Source of the DNA: Pseudomonadota bacterium | GTDB taxonomy: Bacteria; Pseudomonadota; Gammaproteobacteria; Burkholderiales; Rhodocyclaceae | DNA length: 40,940 nt | Direction of reading: 5' to 3' | Assembly: GCA_963205435.1 (NCBI GenBank) | Contig: CAUJIV010000097.1 | Location: 1 to 40,940, forward strand | Part shown: piece after piece, positions 34,528 through 40,940 of the stretch | How positions within the stretch are numbered: position 1 is the first letter of the stretch | Layout of the letters: each line of letters starts with the position of its first letter | Notes under the pieces: generated by a model | Told to the model about the DNA's origin: nothing | What the model saw: the letters and a program-made list of their open reading frames with translations, nothing else | Databases searched by the model: none | Program-made: the position numbers and the translations under genes

Positions 34528-35637
34528 ATGACGGACAAGGTCGGCGCCGTCGTCGCCGGCGCCGGCGTCATCGGCCTCGCCTGCGCCCGCGCGCTCGCCC
34601 TGCGCGGCATCGAGACGGTGATCCTCGAGGCCGAGTCCGCCTTCGGCACCCAGACCAGTTCGCGCAACAGCGAAGTCATCCATGCCGGCCTGTATTACCC
34701 GGCCGGCTCGCTCAAGGCGCGCCTGTGCGTCGACGGACGCCGCCTCCTCTACGGCTTCTGCCAGCGGCACGGCGTCGCCCACCACCGCTGCGGCAAGCTG
34801 GTCGTCGCCACCGCCAGCGGCCAGGAAGAACGGCTGGAAGCCATCGCCCGCCAGGCACGCGACAACGGCGTCGAGGAACTGGCGCTGCTCGGCGCGGCGC
34901 AGGCGCGGGCGCTGGAGTCGCAGCTCGCCGCCCATGCCGCCCTGCTCTCCCCCGTCACCGGCATCGTCAACAGCCACGGCCTGATGCTGGCGCTGCTCGG
35001 CGAGGCGCAGGCGCGCGGCGCCGTGCTGGCCCTGAACAGCCCGCTCCTGCGCGCCGAGACGCGCGCCGGCGGCTTCCGCATAGAGGTCGGCGGCGAGGAG
35101 CCGATGCGGCTGGATTGCGAGCTGCTGGTGAACAGCGCCGGCCTGCATGCGGCGGCGCTCGCCGCGAAAATCGACGGGCTGGAGAAGCGGCACGTGCCGC
35201 AGCTGCGCTACGCGCGTGGCAATTACTTCTCCCTCTCCGGCCGCGCGCCCTTCTCGCGCCTCGTCTATCCGCTGCCCGAGCCGGGCGGGCTGGGCGTGCA
35301 CCTGACGCTGGACCTCGGCGGCCAAGCGCGCTTCGGCCCCGACGTTGAGTGGCTGGAGACGATCGATTACGCGGTCGATGCGCGCCGCGCGGCCGTCTTC
35401 GAGGAGGCGGTGCGCAGCTACTGGCCGGCGCTGCCCGAGGGCGCGCTGCAGCCGGCCTACTCGGGCATCCGGCCGAAGCTCTCCGGGCCCGGCGAGCTGG
35501 CGGCGGATTTCCTCGTGCAAGCGCCCGCCGCGCACGGCGTGGCGGGGCTGGTGAACCTGTTCGGCATCGAATCGCCCGGCCTTACCGCCTGCCTCGCCCT
35601 CGCCGATCACGTCTGCGCCGGGCTGGGATTGCCATGA
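34528..35637 (+). CDS. FAD-dependent oxidoreductase (LhgO/DAO-like)
   Basis: A 369-residue flavoprotein of the D-amino-acid oxidase fold group. The FAD site is [45 protein letters not shown] is the mark of the branch that includes L-2-hydroxyglutarate oxidase, and a C-terminal [11 protein letters not shown] region completes the FAD pocket. It is likely membrane-associated and quinone-linked as in LhgO, but the substrate is not certain. The ATG lies 102 bases after bioD. The stop overlaps the start of the PIN-domain gene (ATGA). Confidence 0.83.
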   Translation: MTDKVGAVVAGAGVIGLACARALALRGIETVILEAESAFGTQTSSRNSEVIHAGLYYPAGSLKARLCVDGRRLLYGFCQRHGVAHHRCGKLVVATASGQEERLEAIARQARDNGVEELALLGAAQARALESQLAAHAALLSPVTGIVNSHGLMLALLGEAQARGAVLALNSPLLRAETRAGGFRIEVGGEEPMRLDCELLVNSAGLHAAALAAKIDGLEKRHVPQLRYARGNYFSLSGRAPFSRLVYPLPEPGGLGVHLTLDLGGQARFGPDVEWLETIDYAVDARRAAVFEEAVRSYWPALPEGALQPAYSGIRPKLSGPGELAADFLVQAPAAHGVAGLVNLFGIESPGLTACLALADHVCAGLGLP

Positions 35638-36059
35638 TCCGCCTGGTGCTCGACACCAACGTCGTGCTCGACCTGCTGCATTTCGACGATGCCGCGACAC
35701 GGCCGCTGCGCCGCGCCCTGCAGGACGGCCGCGCCGCCTGCTTTGCCGATGACGCATGCCGCGCGGAACTGGGGCGCGTGCTCGCCTATCCGCGGCTGGG
35801 CATCGCGGCGGAAGCGGGTCGTCGCATCCTCGCCGGCTTCGACACCGTGGCGCAGCCCTGCGCGAAGGGCGCCGGCGGCGGGCTGCCGGCCTGCCGCGAC
35901 CCGGACGACGTGAAATTCCTCGAACTGGCGCGGGCGGCGCGCGCCGACCTGCTTGTCACCAAAGACAAGGCGCTGCTGGCGCTGTCCAGGGAATGCGCCC
36001 GCCTCGGCTTCCGTATCGTCACGCCGGAGGCGGCTGCCGCCGTGCTGGACCCCGCCTAG
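35634..36059 (+). CDS. PIN-domain protein (putative toxin family)
   Basis: A 141-residue protein of the PIN fold, RNases that in many cases act as toxins of VapC type. D7 in [12 protein letters not shown] starts the acidic site. RAELGRVL and [19 protein letters not shown] supply further acidic residues, and [12 protein letters not shown] closes the fold. It belongs to the branch annotated as putative toxin-antitoxin PIN proteins. No antitoxin gene is next to it; the partner upstream is a metabolic flavoprotein that it overlaps by four bases. It may be a housekeeping RNase or an orphan. Confidence 0.8.
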   Translation: MIRLVLDTNVVLDLLHFDDAATRPLRRALQDGRAACFADDACRAELGRVLAYPRLGIAAEAGRRILAGFDTVAQPCAKGAGGGLPACRDPDDVKFLELARAARADLLVTKDKALLALSRECARLGFRIVTPEAAAAVLDPA

Positions 36060-36084
36060 GACGGTTCGCCGCGTCTGGCCGGCG

Positions 36085-36315
36085 TCAGCGGCCGCCGAGG
36101 CGCCGCCAGGCGCCGCGCTGCCGGGCGAGTCGCTGCAGGCCGGCGACCAGCACCGCCAGCGCCAGGATGGCCAGCAGGTGCCTGAAGGCGAACGGTCCGA
36201 AACCGAACAGCCGCGGCAGCGTCCAGTCCCAGGCCTGGCGCAGCATCAAAACGGCGGCCAGCAAGACCGCCAGCCCCGTCAGCAGCACCCCGAGCAGGTT
36301 TCCGTATCTTCGCAT
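36085..36315 (-). CDS. Small membrane protein, 76 aa
   Basis: A short protein with two hydrophobic helices (about 6-25 and 46-63, FRHLLAILALAVLVAGL) and a basic C-terminal tail (RLARQRGAWRRLGGR), so both ends probably face the cytoplasm. I do not recognise a family. It follows the MarR gene by 16 bases on the same strand. AGGAGGG is well placed before its ATG, supporting this frame over the overlapping one at 36319. It may be a target of that regulator. Confidence 0.6.
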   Translation of the reverse strand: MRRYGNLLGVLLTGLAVLLAAVLMLRQAWDWTLPRLFGFGPFAFRHLLAILALAVLVAGLQRLARQRGAWRRLGGR

Positions 36316-36331
36316 CCATGCCCTCCTTTCC

Positions 36332-36823
36332 TCATCGTGGTTGCGCCCGCGCGGGCCGCCGCGCCTGCGGCCGGCCCAGCTCCGTTTCCAGTGCGTTCAG
36401 GGTTTTCAGGGTCGCCTTGAGATCGGCGCCGGGAATGCGGCCGGCGAGGCCGGCCAGCTGGCGCGCCTCGCGCCGGCGCGCCGCCTCGAGCGCCTTCTGC
36501 CCGCTCGCGCCCAGGCGCAGCAGCGGCGAGCGCAGGTGATCGGGATTGTCGGCGGCCTCGACGAGACCCGCCTCGAGCAGGGCGTTGGCCAGGGCCTGGA
36601 CGCGCTGGCGGCTGAGGCCCTGGGCGCGCGCCAGCTGGGACACGGTGCGCGGCCCGCGCTCGGCCAGCGCCTCGAGCACGGCGCGCTGGCCGGCGCCGAT
36701 GCCGAGGCCGGCATGGGCGTGCCCGGCCGCCTCGGCGAGAACGCGGCACAGCCGCCGCACGGCCAGCACGGTCTGGCGCAACGGCAGGGCCGGCGCCTCG
36801 GCCGGGGGAGCGTTCTCGCGCAT
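36332..36823 (-). CDS. MarR-family regulator
   Basis: A 163-residue winged-helix regulator. The core QRAVLEALAERGPRTVSQLARAQGLSRQRVQALANALLEAGLVEAADNPDHLRSPLLRLGASGQKALE is the MarR pattern: helix-turn-helix, then wing with a DHLRSPL stretch and dimer helix. MarR proteins bind palindromes as dimers and let go when a phenolic or oxidising signal is sensed. No cysteine is present. Two perfect inverted repeats lie just upstream of its ATG (36830-36871), so self-repression is likely. The downstream small membrane gene is probably in the same transcript. Confidence 0.85.
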   Translation of the reverse strand: MRENAPPAEAPALPLRQTVLAVRRLCRVLAEAAGHAHAGLGIGAGQRAVLEALAERGPRTVSQLARAQGLSRQRVQALANALLEAGLVEAADNPDHLRSPLLRLGASGQKALEAARRREARQLAGLAGRIPGADLKATLKTLNALETELGRPQARRPARAQPR

Positions 36824-36829
36824 TCCGGC

Positions 36830-36854
36830 ATGATGACAATAATATTGTCATCAT
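36830..36854. promoter_or_regulatory. Perfect 25-base palindrome, likely MarR operator 1
   Basis: ATGATGACAAT (36830-36840) is the exact reverse complement of ATTGTCATCAT (36844-36854), with a 3-base centre. It begins six bases upstream of the marR start codon, overlapping the translation start region, a good place for self-control. Confidence 0.7.
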
Positions 36855-36871
36855 GTCAATGGCATTGACAT
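36853..36871. promoter_or_regulatory. Perfect 19-base palindrome, likely MarR operator 2
   Basis: ATGTCAATG (36853-36861) pairs with CATTGACAT (36863-36871) around one base. It shares two bases with operator 1. Its right arm contains TTGACA (36865-36870), a perfect -35 hexamer on the plus strand. A mirror TTGACA reads on the minus strand (36857 region) toward marR. Confidence 0.65.
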
Positions 36872-36913
36872 TCTCTCCGGATGGCTGCCCTCGCCAGCGC
36901 GCGGCGGAGCGGG

Positions 36914-36919
36914 TAGAAT
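36914..36919 (+). promoter_or_regulatory. Possible -10 box of the DUF2863 gene
   Basis: TAGAAT with TCGCCA (36891-36896) 17 bases upstream. It lies 27 bases before the ATG and follows GCGGG, as does the bioD -10 box. Confidence 0.4.
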
Positions 36920-36945
36920 CCGCTTTCCTCTCCGAGAGAGCCGCC

Positions 36946-38118
36946 ATGAAACGCAGCCGCTTCGCCCGCCGGGGCGCCCTCAACCGCGAGGCCGACCAGC
37001 TCACCCGCCTCGCCGCCGGCCTCGCCGCCTCCGCCAGCCGCATCGAGGACGATTTCTGGGAGCGGCGGCTCGCCGAGCTGGTGGACAAGCTGCTGCGCAC
37101 CGGCAACGAGAACACGCTCGGCGTCGCCCTCGACCACCTGCAAGGCAGCAACGGCCGCGCCTACGACGCCCTCGCCGACCTGATCGAGTCGCGCGCCGAA
37201 GGCGGCCTGATCGGCGCCAACGGCGGCGAGTTCGAGGCCGCCCTGTTCGCCGCCCCGCTGCTGGCCTGGTCGCGCTTCACCATTCCCTCGGGCCCCCTGC
37301 CCGCCGCCACGCTGGCCGCCGCCGCCGCCCAGCTGCAGGCCCATGTCCTCGCCGACGGCACCCGGCTCGCCCTGGCGGATTTTCTCTACAGCCCCGACCA
37401 GCTGCCGCACGGCTTCGTCGAGACCTGGCGGCTGGCCAACCAGCTCGCCCGCGCGGCGGCCGATGACAAGCACGCGCGCATCGACCCGCGCCAGCTGCCC
37501 GAGACGACCCGCTTCATTTCCGACACGCGCTATCTGATCGGCGCGGTGCTGGCGCCGCGCGGCAAGGCCCTGTTCCGCTGGCAGGAAGAGGACGGCTCGC
37601 GCGAGCAGGCGGCGACGCAATGGACGGTGCAGGGCGGCGCCGCGCTGCAGCCGCTGTTCACCGGCTGCGCCCTCGAGCCGCTGCTGCCGGACGTCTTCCA
37701 CGCCGCCTGCCGCAACGCCGACCAGGGCCTGCGCGTCTATGCCCTGCGCGCGGCGATGGCCTTCCTGCAGACGGTGCTCAACGTCAAGGCGCAGCAGTTG
37801 CGCGCGGTAGTGGCGCCCTTCAGCGACGAGCGCCTGGAGGAATACCGCGTCGGCTTCACCCTCGCCGACGCCAGCGAGGTGGTGCACGGCGTGGTCTGGC
37901 CGCTGCTCGGCGCCGAGGACGAAACGACCGACACGGCCGGCCAGATCGAAGCCCTGCTGGAGGAGTCCGGCATCGGCGGCGTCGTCGTGCTGGAGCAGCG
38001 CTTCCCGCTGGAGTTCTGCGACGACTGCGGCATGCCCCTGTATCCGACGCCCGAGGGCGAGACCGCCCACGCCGAGCTGCCCGAGGACCTGCCGCAGGCG
38101 CCGTCGCACCTGCACTGA
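36946..38118 (+). CDS. DUF2863 family protein
   Basis: A 390-residue soluble protein that I place in DUF2863, to my knowledge a family of betaproteobacteria with no known role. The N-terminal part (about 20-75) is helical and charged. The middle has AAPLLAWSRFTIPSGPLP, a family-like stretch, and the C-terminus holds LEFCDDCGMPLYPTPEGE, with a C-x2-C knuckle that could bind zinc. A glutamate- and aspartate-rich tail ends it. GAGAGAG precedes the ATG. Its promoter region abuts the MarR operators, so it might be co-regulated, though its likely -10 box lies beyond them. Confidence 0.75.
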   Translation: MKRSRFARRGALNREADQLTRLAAGLAASASRIEDDFWERRLAELVDKLLRTGNENTLGVALDHLQGSNGRAYDALADLIESRAEGGLIGANGGEFEAALFAAPLLAWSRFTIPSGPLPAATLAAAAAQLQAHVLADGTRLALADFLYSPDQLPHGFVETWRLANQLARAAADDKHARIDPRQLPETTRFISDTRYLIGAVLAPRGKALFRWQEEDGSREQAATQWTVQGGAALQPLFTGCALEPLLPDVFHAACRNADQGLRVYALRAAMAFLQTVLNVKAQQLRAVVAPFSDERLEEYRVGFTLADASEVVHGVVWPLLGAEDETTDTAGQIEALLEESGIGGVVVLEQRFPLEFCDDCGMPLYPTPEGETAHAELPEDLPQAPSHLH

Positions 38119-38125
38119 GCGGAGC

Positions 38126-38929
38126 CTATTCGGCGGCCATTTCAGCCGCCAGCCGCCTCGCCATCTGTCGCTCGTAGACGCGCGGCGCGAAGCGGCACAG
38201 CCACCACGACAGCCGCGACACGCGGTCGGGCAGCAGCAGTCGCCGCTCCGCCCGCGCCGCCCGCAAGACCTTCTCCGCCACCGCTTCCGGCGCCGACCGC
38301 GCGCCGATCACCGTCTGGGCGTGCCGCACCGGGCCGCCGTCGCCGGCGAGCGCGTTGCGCTCGATGCCGGTGCGGATGAACGACGGGCAGACCAGCAGTA
38401 CCTTCACCCCGAGCGGCTCCAGTTCCGTCCGCAGGCTGGCGAAGAAGCCGTGCAGGGCGTGCTTGCTCGCGGCGTAGCCGCTGCGGGCGAGCAGCGGCGC
38501 GAAGCCGGCGACGCTGGAAATCGCGATCACCATGCCGCGCCGCGCGACGAGGTCGGGCAGCGCCGTGTGGGTGCAATGCACGGCGCCGAAGTAGTTCACC
38601 GCCATGACGCGGCGCAGCACCTCGGGGCGGGTCGCGGCGAAGGCGCTGCGGTGGCTGATGCCGGCATTGTTGACCAGCACGTCGATGCCGCCGAAGGCGC
38701 GCCGCGCCTCGGCCATCGCCCGCGCGCAGTCCTCCTCGCGCGTCACGTCGCAGGCCAGCTTCAGCGCCTGCGCCCCGGGCGGGAACTCCAGCTCGCGCAG
38801 CAGGGCGGCGTCGCGGTCGAGCGCCGCGACGCGCGCGCCGGCGGCGGCGAAGCGCAGCGCCAGGGCGCGGCCGAGGCCGCCGGCGGCGCCGGTGACCGCC
38901 ACCGTCTTCCCCGCGAAGTCACGCGCCAC
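38126..38929 (-). CDS. Short-chain dehydrogenase/reductase
   Basis: A 267-residue NAD(P)-dependent oxidoreductase of the classical SDR group. The cofactor site is VTGAAGGLGRALALRF, then CDVT, LVNNAGISHRS, the catalytic serine in ISSVAGFAPL, and YAASK (Tyr and Lys). A C-terminal tail with WLCRFAPRVYERQMARRL may form an amphipathic membrane contact, as in several lipid- or steroid-acting SDRs. The start is a GTG overlapping the end of the epimerase gene by 11 bases, with GGAGG nine bases upstream. Substrate unknown. Confidence 0.85.
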   Translation of the reverse strand: MARDFAGKTVAVTGAAGGLGRALALRFAAAGARVAALDRDAALLRELEFPPGAQALKLACDVTREEDCARAMAEARRAFGGIDVLVNNAGISHRSAFAATRPEVLRRVMAVNYFGAVHCTHTALPDLVARRGMVIAISSVAGFAPLLARSGYAASKHALHGFFASLRTELEPLGVKVLLVCPSFIRTGIERNALAGDGGPVRHAQTVIGARSAPEAVAEKVLRAARAERRLLLPDRVSRLSWWLCRFAPRVYERQMARRLAAEMAAE

Positions 38930-39884
38930 GGCGGCGCGCCTCCAGGTAGAAGTCGAAGGCCTCGGCCGAGTTCTTGCGCGGCTGGTAGCCGAACTCGGCC
39001 TTCAGCCGCGTGTTGTCGAGCACCGGCCGGTAGCGCAGGAAGTCCACCTGCTCGGGGCCGTAGCGGGTCAGGCCGAGCGGCTTCAGCGCGGCGAGGGCGA
39101 GGCGCAGCAGCCCGGCCGGCAGCACGAGGCGGCGCTTGCCCAGCCGCGCCGCGATCTCGCGCAGGGTCAGCGCGCCGTCGCCGGCGACGTTGTAGACGCC
39201 CGTGGCGTCGCTGCCGATGGCGTGCAGCAGGCAGCCGATCACGTCCTCGTCCCAGACGAAGACGAAGGGGCTGTCGGCACCGCGTATGGCGATCAGGCGG
39301 GGCTTGTCGAAGAGCGCAGTGATCTGGTTGTCCACCGTCTCGCCGAGGATGGTGCCGATGCGCAGCACCACCTGCCCGAGCTGCGGGCGCTCGACCCGCC
39401 AGCGCGCCAGCAACTCCTCAACCAGGCGCTTGTGCCAGGCGTAGGCGAAGGCCCGGTTGCCGCGCAGCGGGCAGTCTTCCGTCAGCGGCCGCGGGTTGTC
39501 GGCATGGTAGCCGTAGGCGGCGCCGCTGGAGCTGACGACGATCTTGCCGACGCCGCTGGCGGCGCAGGCCGCCAGCACGTTCTCCGTGCCCTGCACGTCG
39601 ACGGCGTATTCGAGCTCGCGGCTGCTGCCGCGGCCCGGCGTGACGATGGAGGCGAGATGCACCACCACGTCGGGCCGGAAGCGCTCGAAGAGGTCGCCGA
39701 GCCCCGGCTCGCGCACGTCGGCCAGCGCGTAATCGACGCCGGCCAGGCGCGCTGCCGGCGGCGGTTCGCGCAGGTCCGTCGCCACGATGCGGCGGGTGCG
39801 GATGCGCCCGGCCGCCAGCGCGGCGACCAGCAGGCGGCCAAGGTAGCCGCCGGCGCCGGTAACGAGGACGGCCGGCTCGCTCAT
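38919..39884 (-). CDS. NAD-dependent epimerase/dehydratase family protein
   Basis: A 321-residue extended SDR. VTGAGGYLGRLLVAAL binds NAD, the active pair is in AYAWHK (Tyr and Lys), SSSGAAYGYHADNPR carries the catalytic serine, and VYNVAGDGALTLREI is the common C-terminal NVAG motif. The group includes sugar epimerases, 3-beta-hydroxysteroid dehydrogenase-like and atypical reductases. It is placed with an SDR and a BASS transporter, all on the same strand. The ATG at 39884 fits the fold start. The longer frame to 39950 does not. Confidence 0.85.
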   Translation of the reverse strand: MSEPAVLVTGAGGYLGRLLVAALAAGRIRTRRIVATDLREPPPAARLAGVDYALADVREPGLGDLFERFRPDVVVHLASIVTPGRGSSRELEYAVDVQGTENVLAACAASGVGKIVVSSSGAAYGYHADNPRPLTEDCPLRGNRAFAYAWHKRLVEELLARWRVERPQLGQVVLRIGTILGETVDNQITALFDKPRLIAIRGADSPFVFVWDEDVIGCLLHAIGSDATGVYNVAGDGALTLREIAARLGKRRLVLPAGLLRLALAALKPLGLTRYGPEQVDFLRYRPVLDNTRLKAEFGYQPRKNSAEAFDFYLEARRRGA

Positions 39885-39966
39885 GCCGGCCTGCTCGACG
39901 GGCAGGGCGGAGGTTCGCACTGGGCGGCCCGCGGCGCCGCGCGGCGGCAAACCCTCTTCAACCTTT

Positions 39967-40893
39967 TCATCCGTGGAAGGGCCGGGGGGGAGGTTCCGAG
40001 GGCGCGCGCCGCGACCAGAGCGTCGCCACGGTGAGGCCGGAGACGATGTGCCAGATGCCCCACCAGGCGGTGACGATGGCCATGCCGCCGAGGCCGTCGA
40101 AGAAATTGAAGATGAGGATCAGGCCAAGCGCCGAGTTCTGGATGCCGACCTCGATGGAGACGGCGCGGCGGTCGCGCTCGGGCAGGCCGGCGAACTTCGC
40201 CGCGAAGTAGCCGGTGGCCAGCGCGATGCCGTTGTGCAGGAAGACGGCGAAGACGACGAAGCCGACATATTTGAGGAAGTACTGCCAGTTGGCCGCCAGC
40301 GCGCCGAGGACGAAAAGGCCGAAGACGGCGAGCGAGAACAGCTTCACGCTCCTGTGGGCGCGCGCGACGAAGCGCGGGAAGCGGTGGCCGACCCACATGC
40401 CGGCGGCCATCGGCAGGCCGAGCAGCAGGAACACCGCCAGCAGCATCTCCAGCGGGTCGAGCGCCACCGCCTTGAGGATCTGGCTGGTCTCCGGGTTCAG
40501 CCCGCCCCACAGCGACAGGTTGAACGGCGTCATGACGATCGCCACCGCCGTCGACAGCGCCGTCATGGTGATCGACAGCGCGGTGTTGCCGCGCGCGTAG
40601 TGGGTGAGGAAGTTGGAGATGTTGCCGCCCGGGCAGGCCGCCACCAGCAGCATGCCCAGCGCGATGCTGGGCGAGGGATGGATCGCCAGCACCAGCAGGA
40701 AGCTAAAGGCCGGCAGCAGGACGAACTGGCCGAGCATGCCGATCAGCACCGGCTTGGGCGAAACCAGCACGGCTCTGAAGTCCGCCACCTTGAGATCGAG
40801 CGCGACGCCGAACATCACCAGGCCGATGATGACGTTGAGCGTCCACAGCGACTGCGGGTTGAAGTTCAGCCGGACCAGATCCATTTCGTTCAT
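39967..40893 (-). CDS. Bile acid:sodium symporter family (BASS) transporter
   Basis: A 308-residue inner-membrane protein with about ten helices of the BASS fold (SBF-like). GVALDLKVADFRAVLVSPKP starts the core, LLVAACPGGNISNFLTHYARGNTALSITMTALST is the typical cross-over motif with sodium sites, and EVGIQNSALGLIL repeats it in the second half. Bacterial members carry bile acids, pantoate or other organic anions. It precedes the epimerase and SDR genes, 82 bases away on the same strand. GAGGAG sits six bases before the ATG. Confidence 0.88.
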   Translation of the reverse strand: MNEMDLVRLNFNPQSLWTLNVIIGLVMFGVALDLKVADFRAVLVSPKPVLIGMLGQFVLLPAFSFLLVLAIHPSPSIALGMLLVAACPGGNISNFLTHYARGNTALSITMTALSTAVAIVMTPFNLSLWGGLNPETSQILKAVALDPLEMLLAVFLLLGLPMAAGMWVGHRFPRFVARAHRSVKLFSLAVFGLFVLGALAANWQYFLKYVGFVVFAVFLHNGIALATGYFAAKFAGLPERDRRAVSIEVGIQNSALGLILIFNFFDGLGGMAIVTAWWGIWHIVSGLTVATLWSRRAPSEPPPRPFHG

Positions 40894-40913
40894 GCGCCGC
40901 TCCTCGCTTTGCC

Positions 40914-40939
40914 CCCTCTCCCCGCGAGCGGGGAGAGGG
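40914..40939. repeat. GC-rich inverted repeat at the window edge
   Basis: CCCTCTCCCCGC (40914-40925) pairs perfectly with GCGGGGAGAGGG (40928-40939), with two bases in the middle. Such intergenic hairpins recur in many proteobacterial genomes. No T tract is visible before the window ends, so a terminator call cannot be made. Confidence 0.6.
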
Positions 40940-40940
40940 C

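Overview
The window looks like chromosome of a high-GC betaproteobacterium, probably a facultative denitrifier of Rhodocyclales/Nitrosomonadales type. The reasons are the core LPS genes waaG-waaP with InaA-like kinases, a DUF2863 protein (to my knowledge a betaproteobacterial family), an AcnA-type aconitase, the bioA-bioF-bioD genes and very GC-rich coding DNA. The taxon is inferred from gene content only.

Layout. (1) 1-870: tail of an IS1595-type transposase, an orphan low-GC gene and mostly non-coding DNA. (2) 872-2248 (-): a cardiolipin synthase-like phospholipase D protein. (3) 2515-7880 (+): an envelope operon with an InaA-like kinase, WaaG glucosyltransferase, WaaP heptose kinase, a 708-residue protein carrying three kinase-like domains, and diacylglycerol kinase. 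Several genes overlap by ATGA. (4) 7912-13681: a CDP-alcohol phosphatidyltransferase (-), then hisG, acnA, a cytochrome b561 and a metallo-beta-lactamase-fold hydrolase (+). (5) 13892-23459 (-): a run of eleven genes, visibly less GC-rich than its flanks, headed by a GntR/UTRA regulator with an AT-rich control region (23460-23640). In order of transcription it holds GntR, a PAPS sulfotransferase, SenC/SCO, a six-helix membrane protein, a dihaem cytochrome c, a CuA/haem-c subunit II, a haem-copper subunit I, a DsrE-like protein, a DASS anion transporter, a small membrane protein and a TauE/SafE permease. (6) 24218-34425: a small protein, an EF-hand protein (-), pyruvate carboxylase (-), YkgJ-like and dihydrouridine synthase genes (-), a 3-hydroxyacyl-CoA dehydrogenase (-), then bioA-bioF-bioD (+). 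(7) 34528-40893: an FAD oxidoreductase with an overlapping PIN-domain gene, a MarR regulator with two palindromes beside it, DUF2863, then an SDR, an NAD-dependent epimerase and a BASS transporter (-).

The most notable system is region 5. Its core matches, in gene content, the norS-norY-senC-orf1 cluster known from ammonia oxidisers. That cluster encodes a CuA-containing nitric oxide reductase (sNOR) related to oxygen reductases. The metal ligands of subunit I are all present, but the helix-VI tyrosine typical of oxygen-reducing A- and B-type enzymes is replaced by asparagine. Here the reductase genes sit in one same-strand run with a sulfotransferase, anion transport genes and a GntR regulator. 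I do not know this arrangement as a described system.

Links between genes: biotin synthesis genes (bioAFD) lie near biotin-dependent pyruvate carboxylase. WaaG, WaaP, the kinases and DgkA all act on the cell envelope. Gaps under 300 bases not listed separately (13682-13891, 14696-14822, 25099-25292) show no convincing gene. No rRNA, tRNA or CRISPR array was seen.
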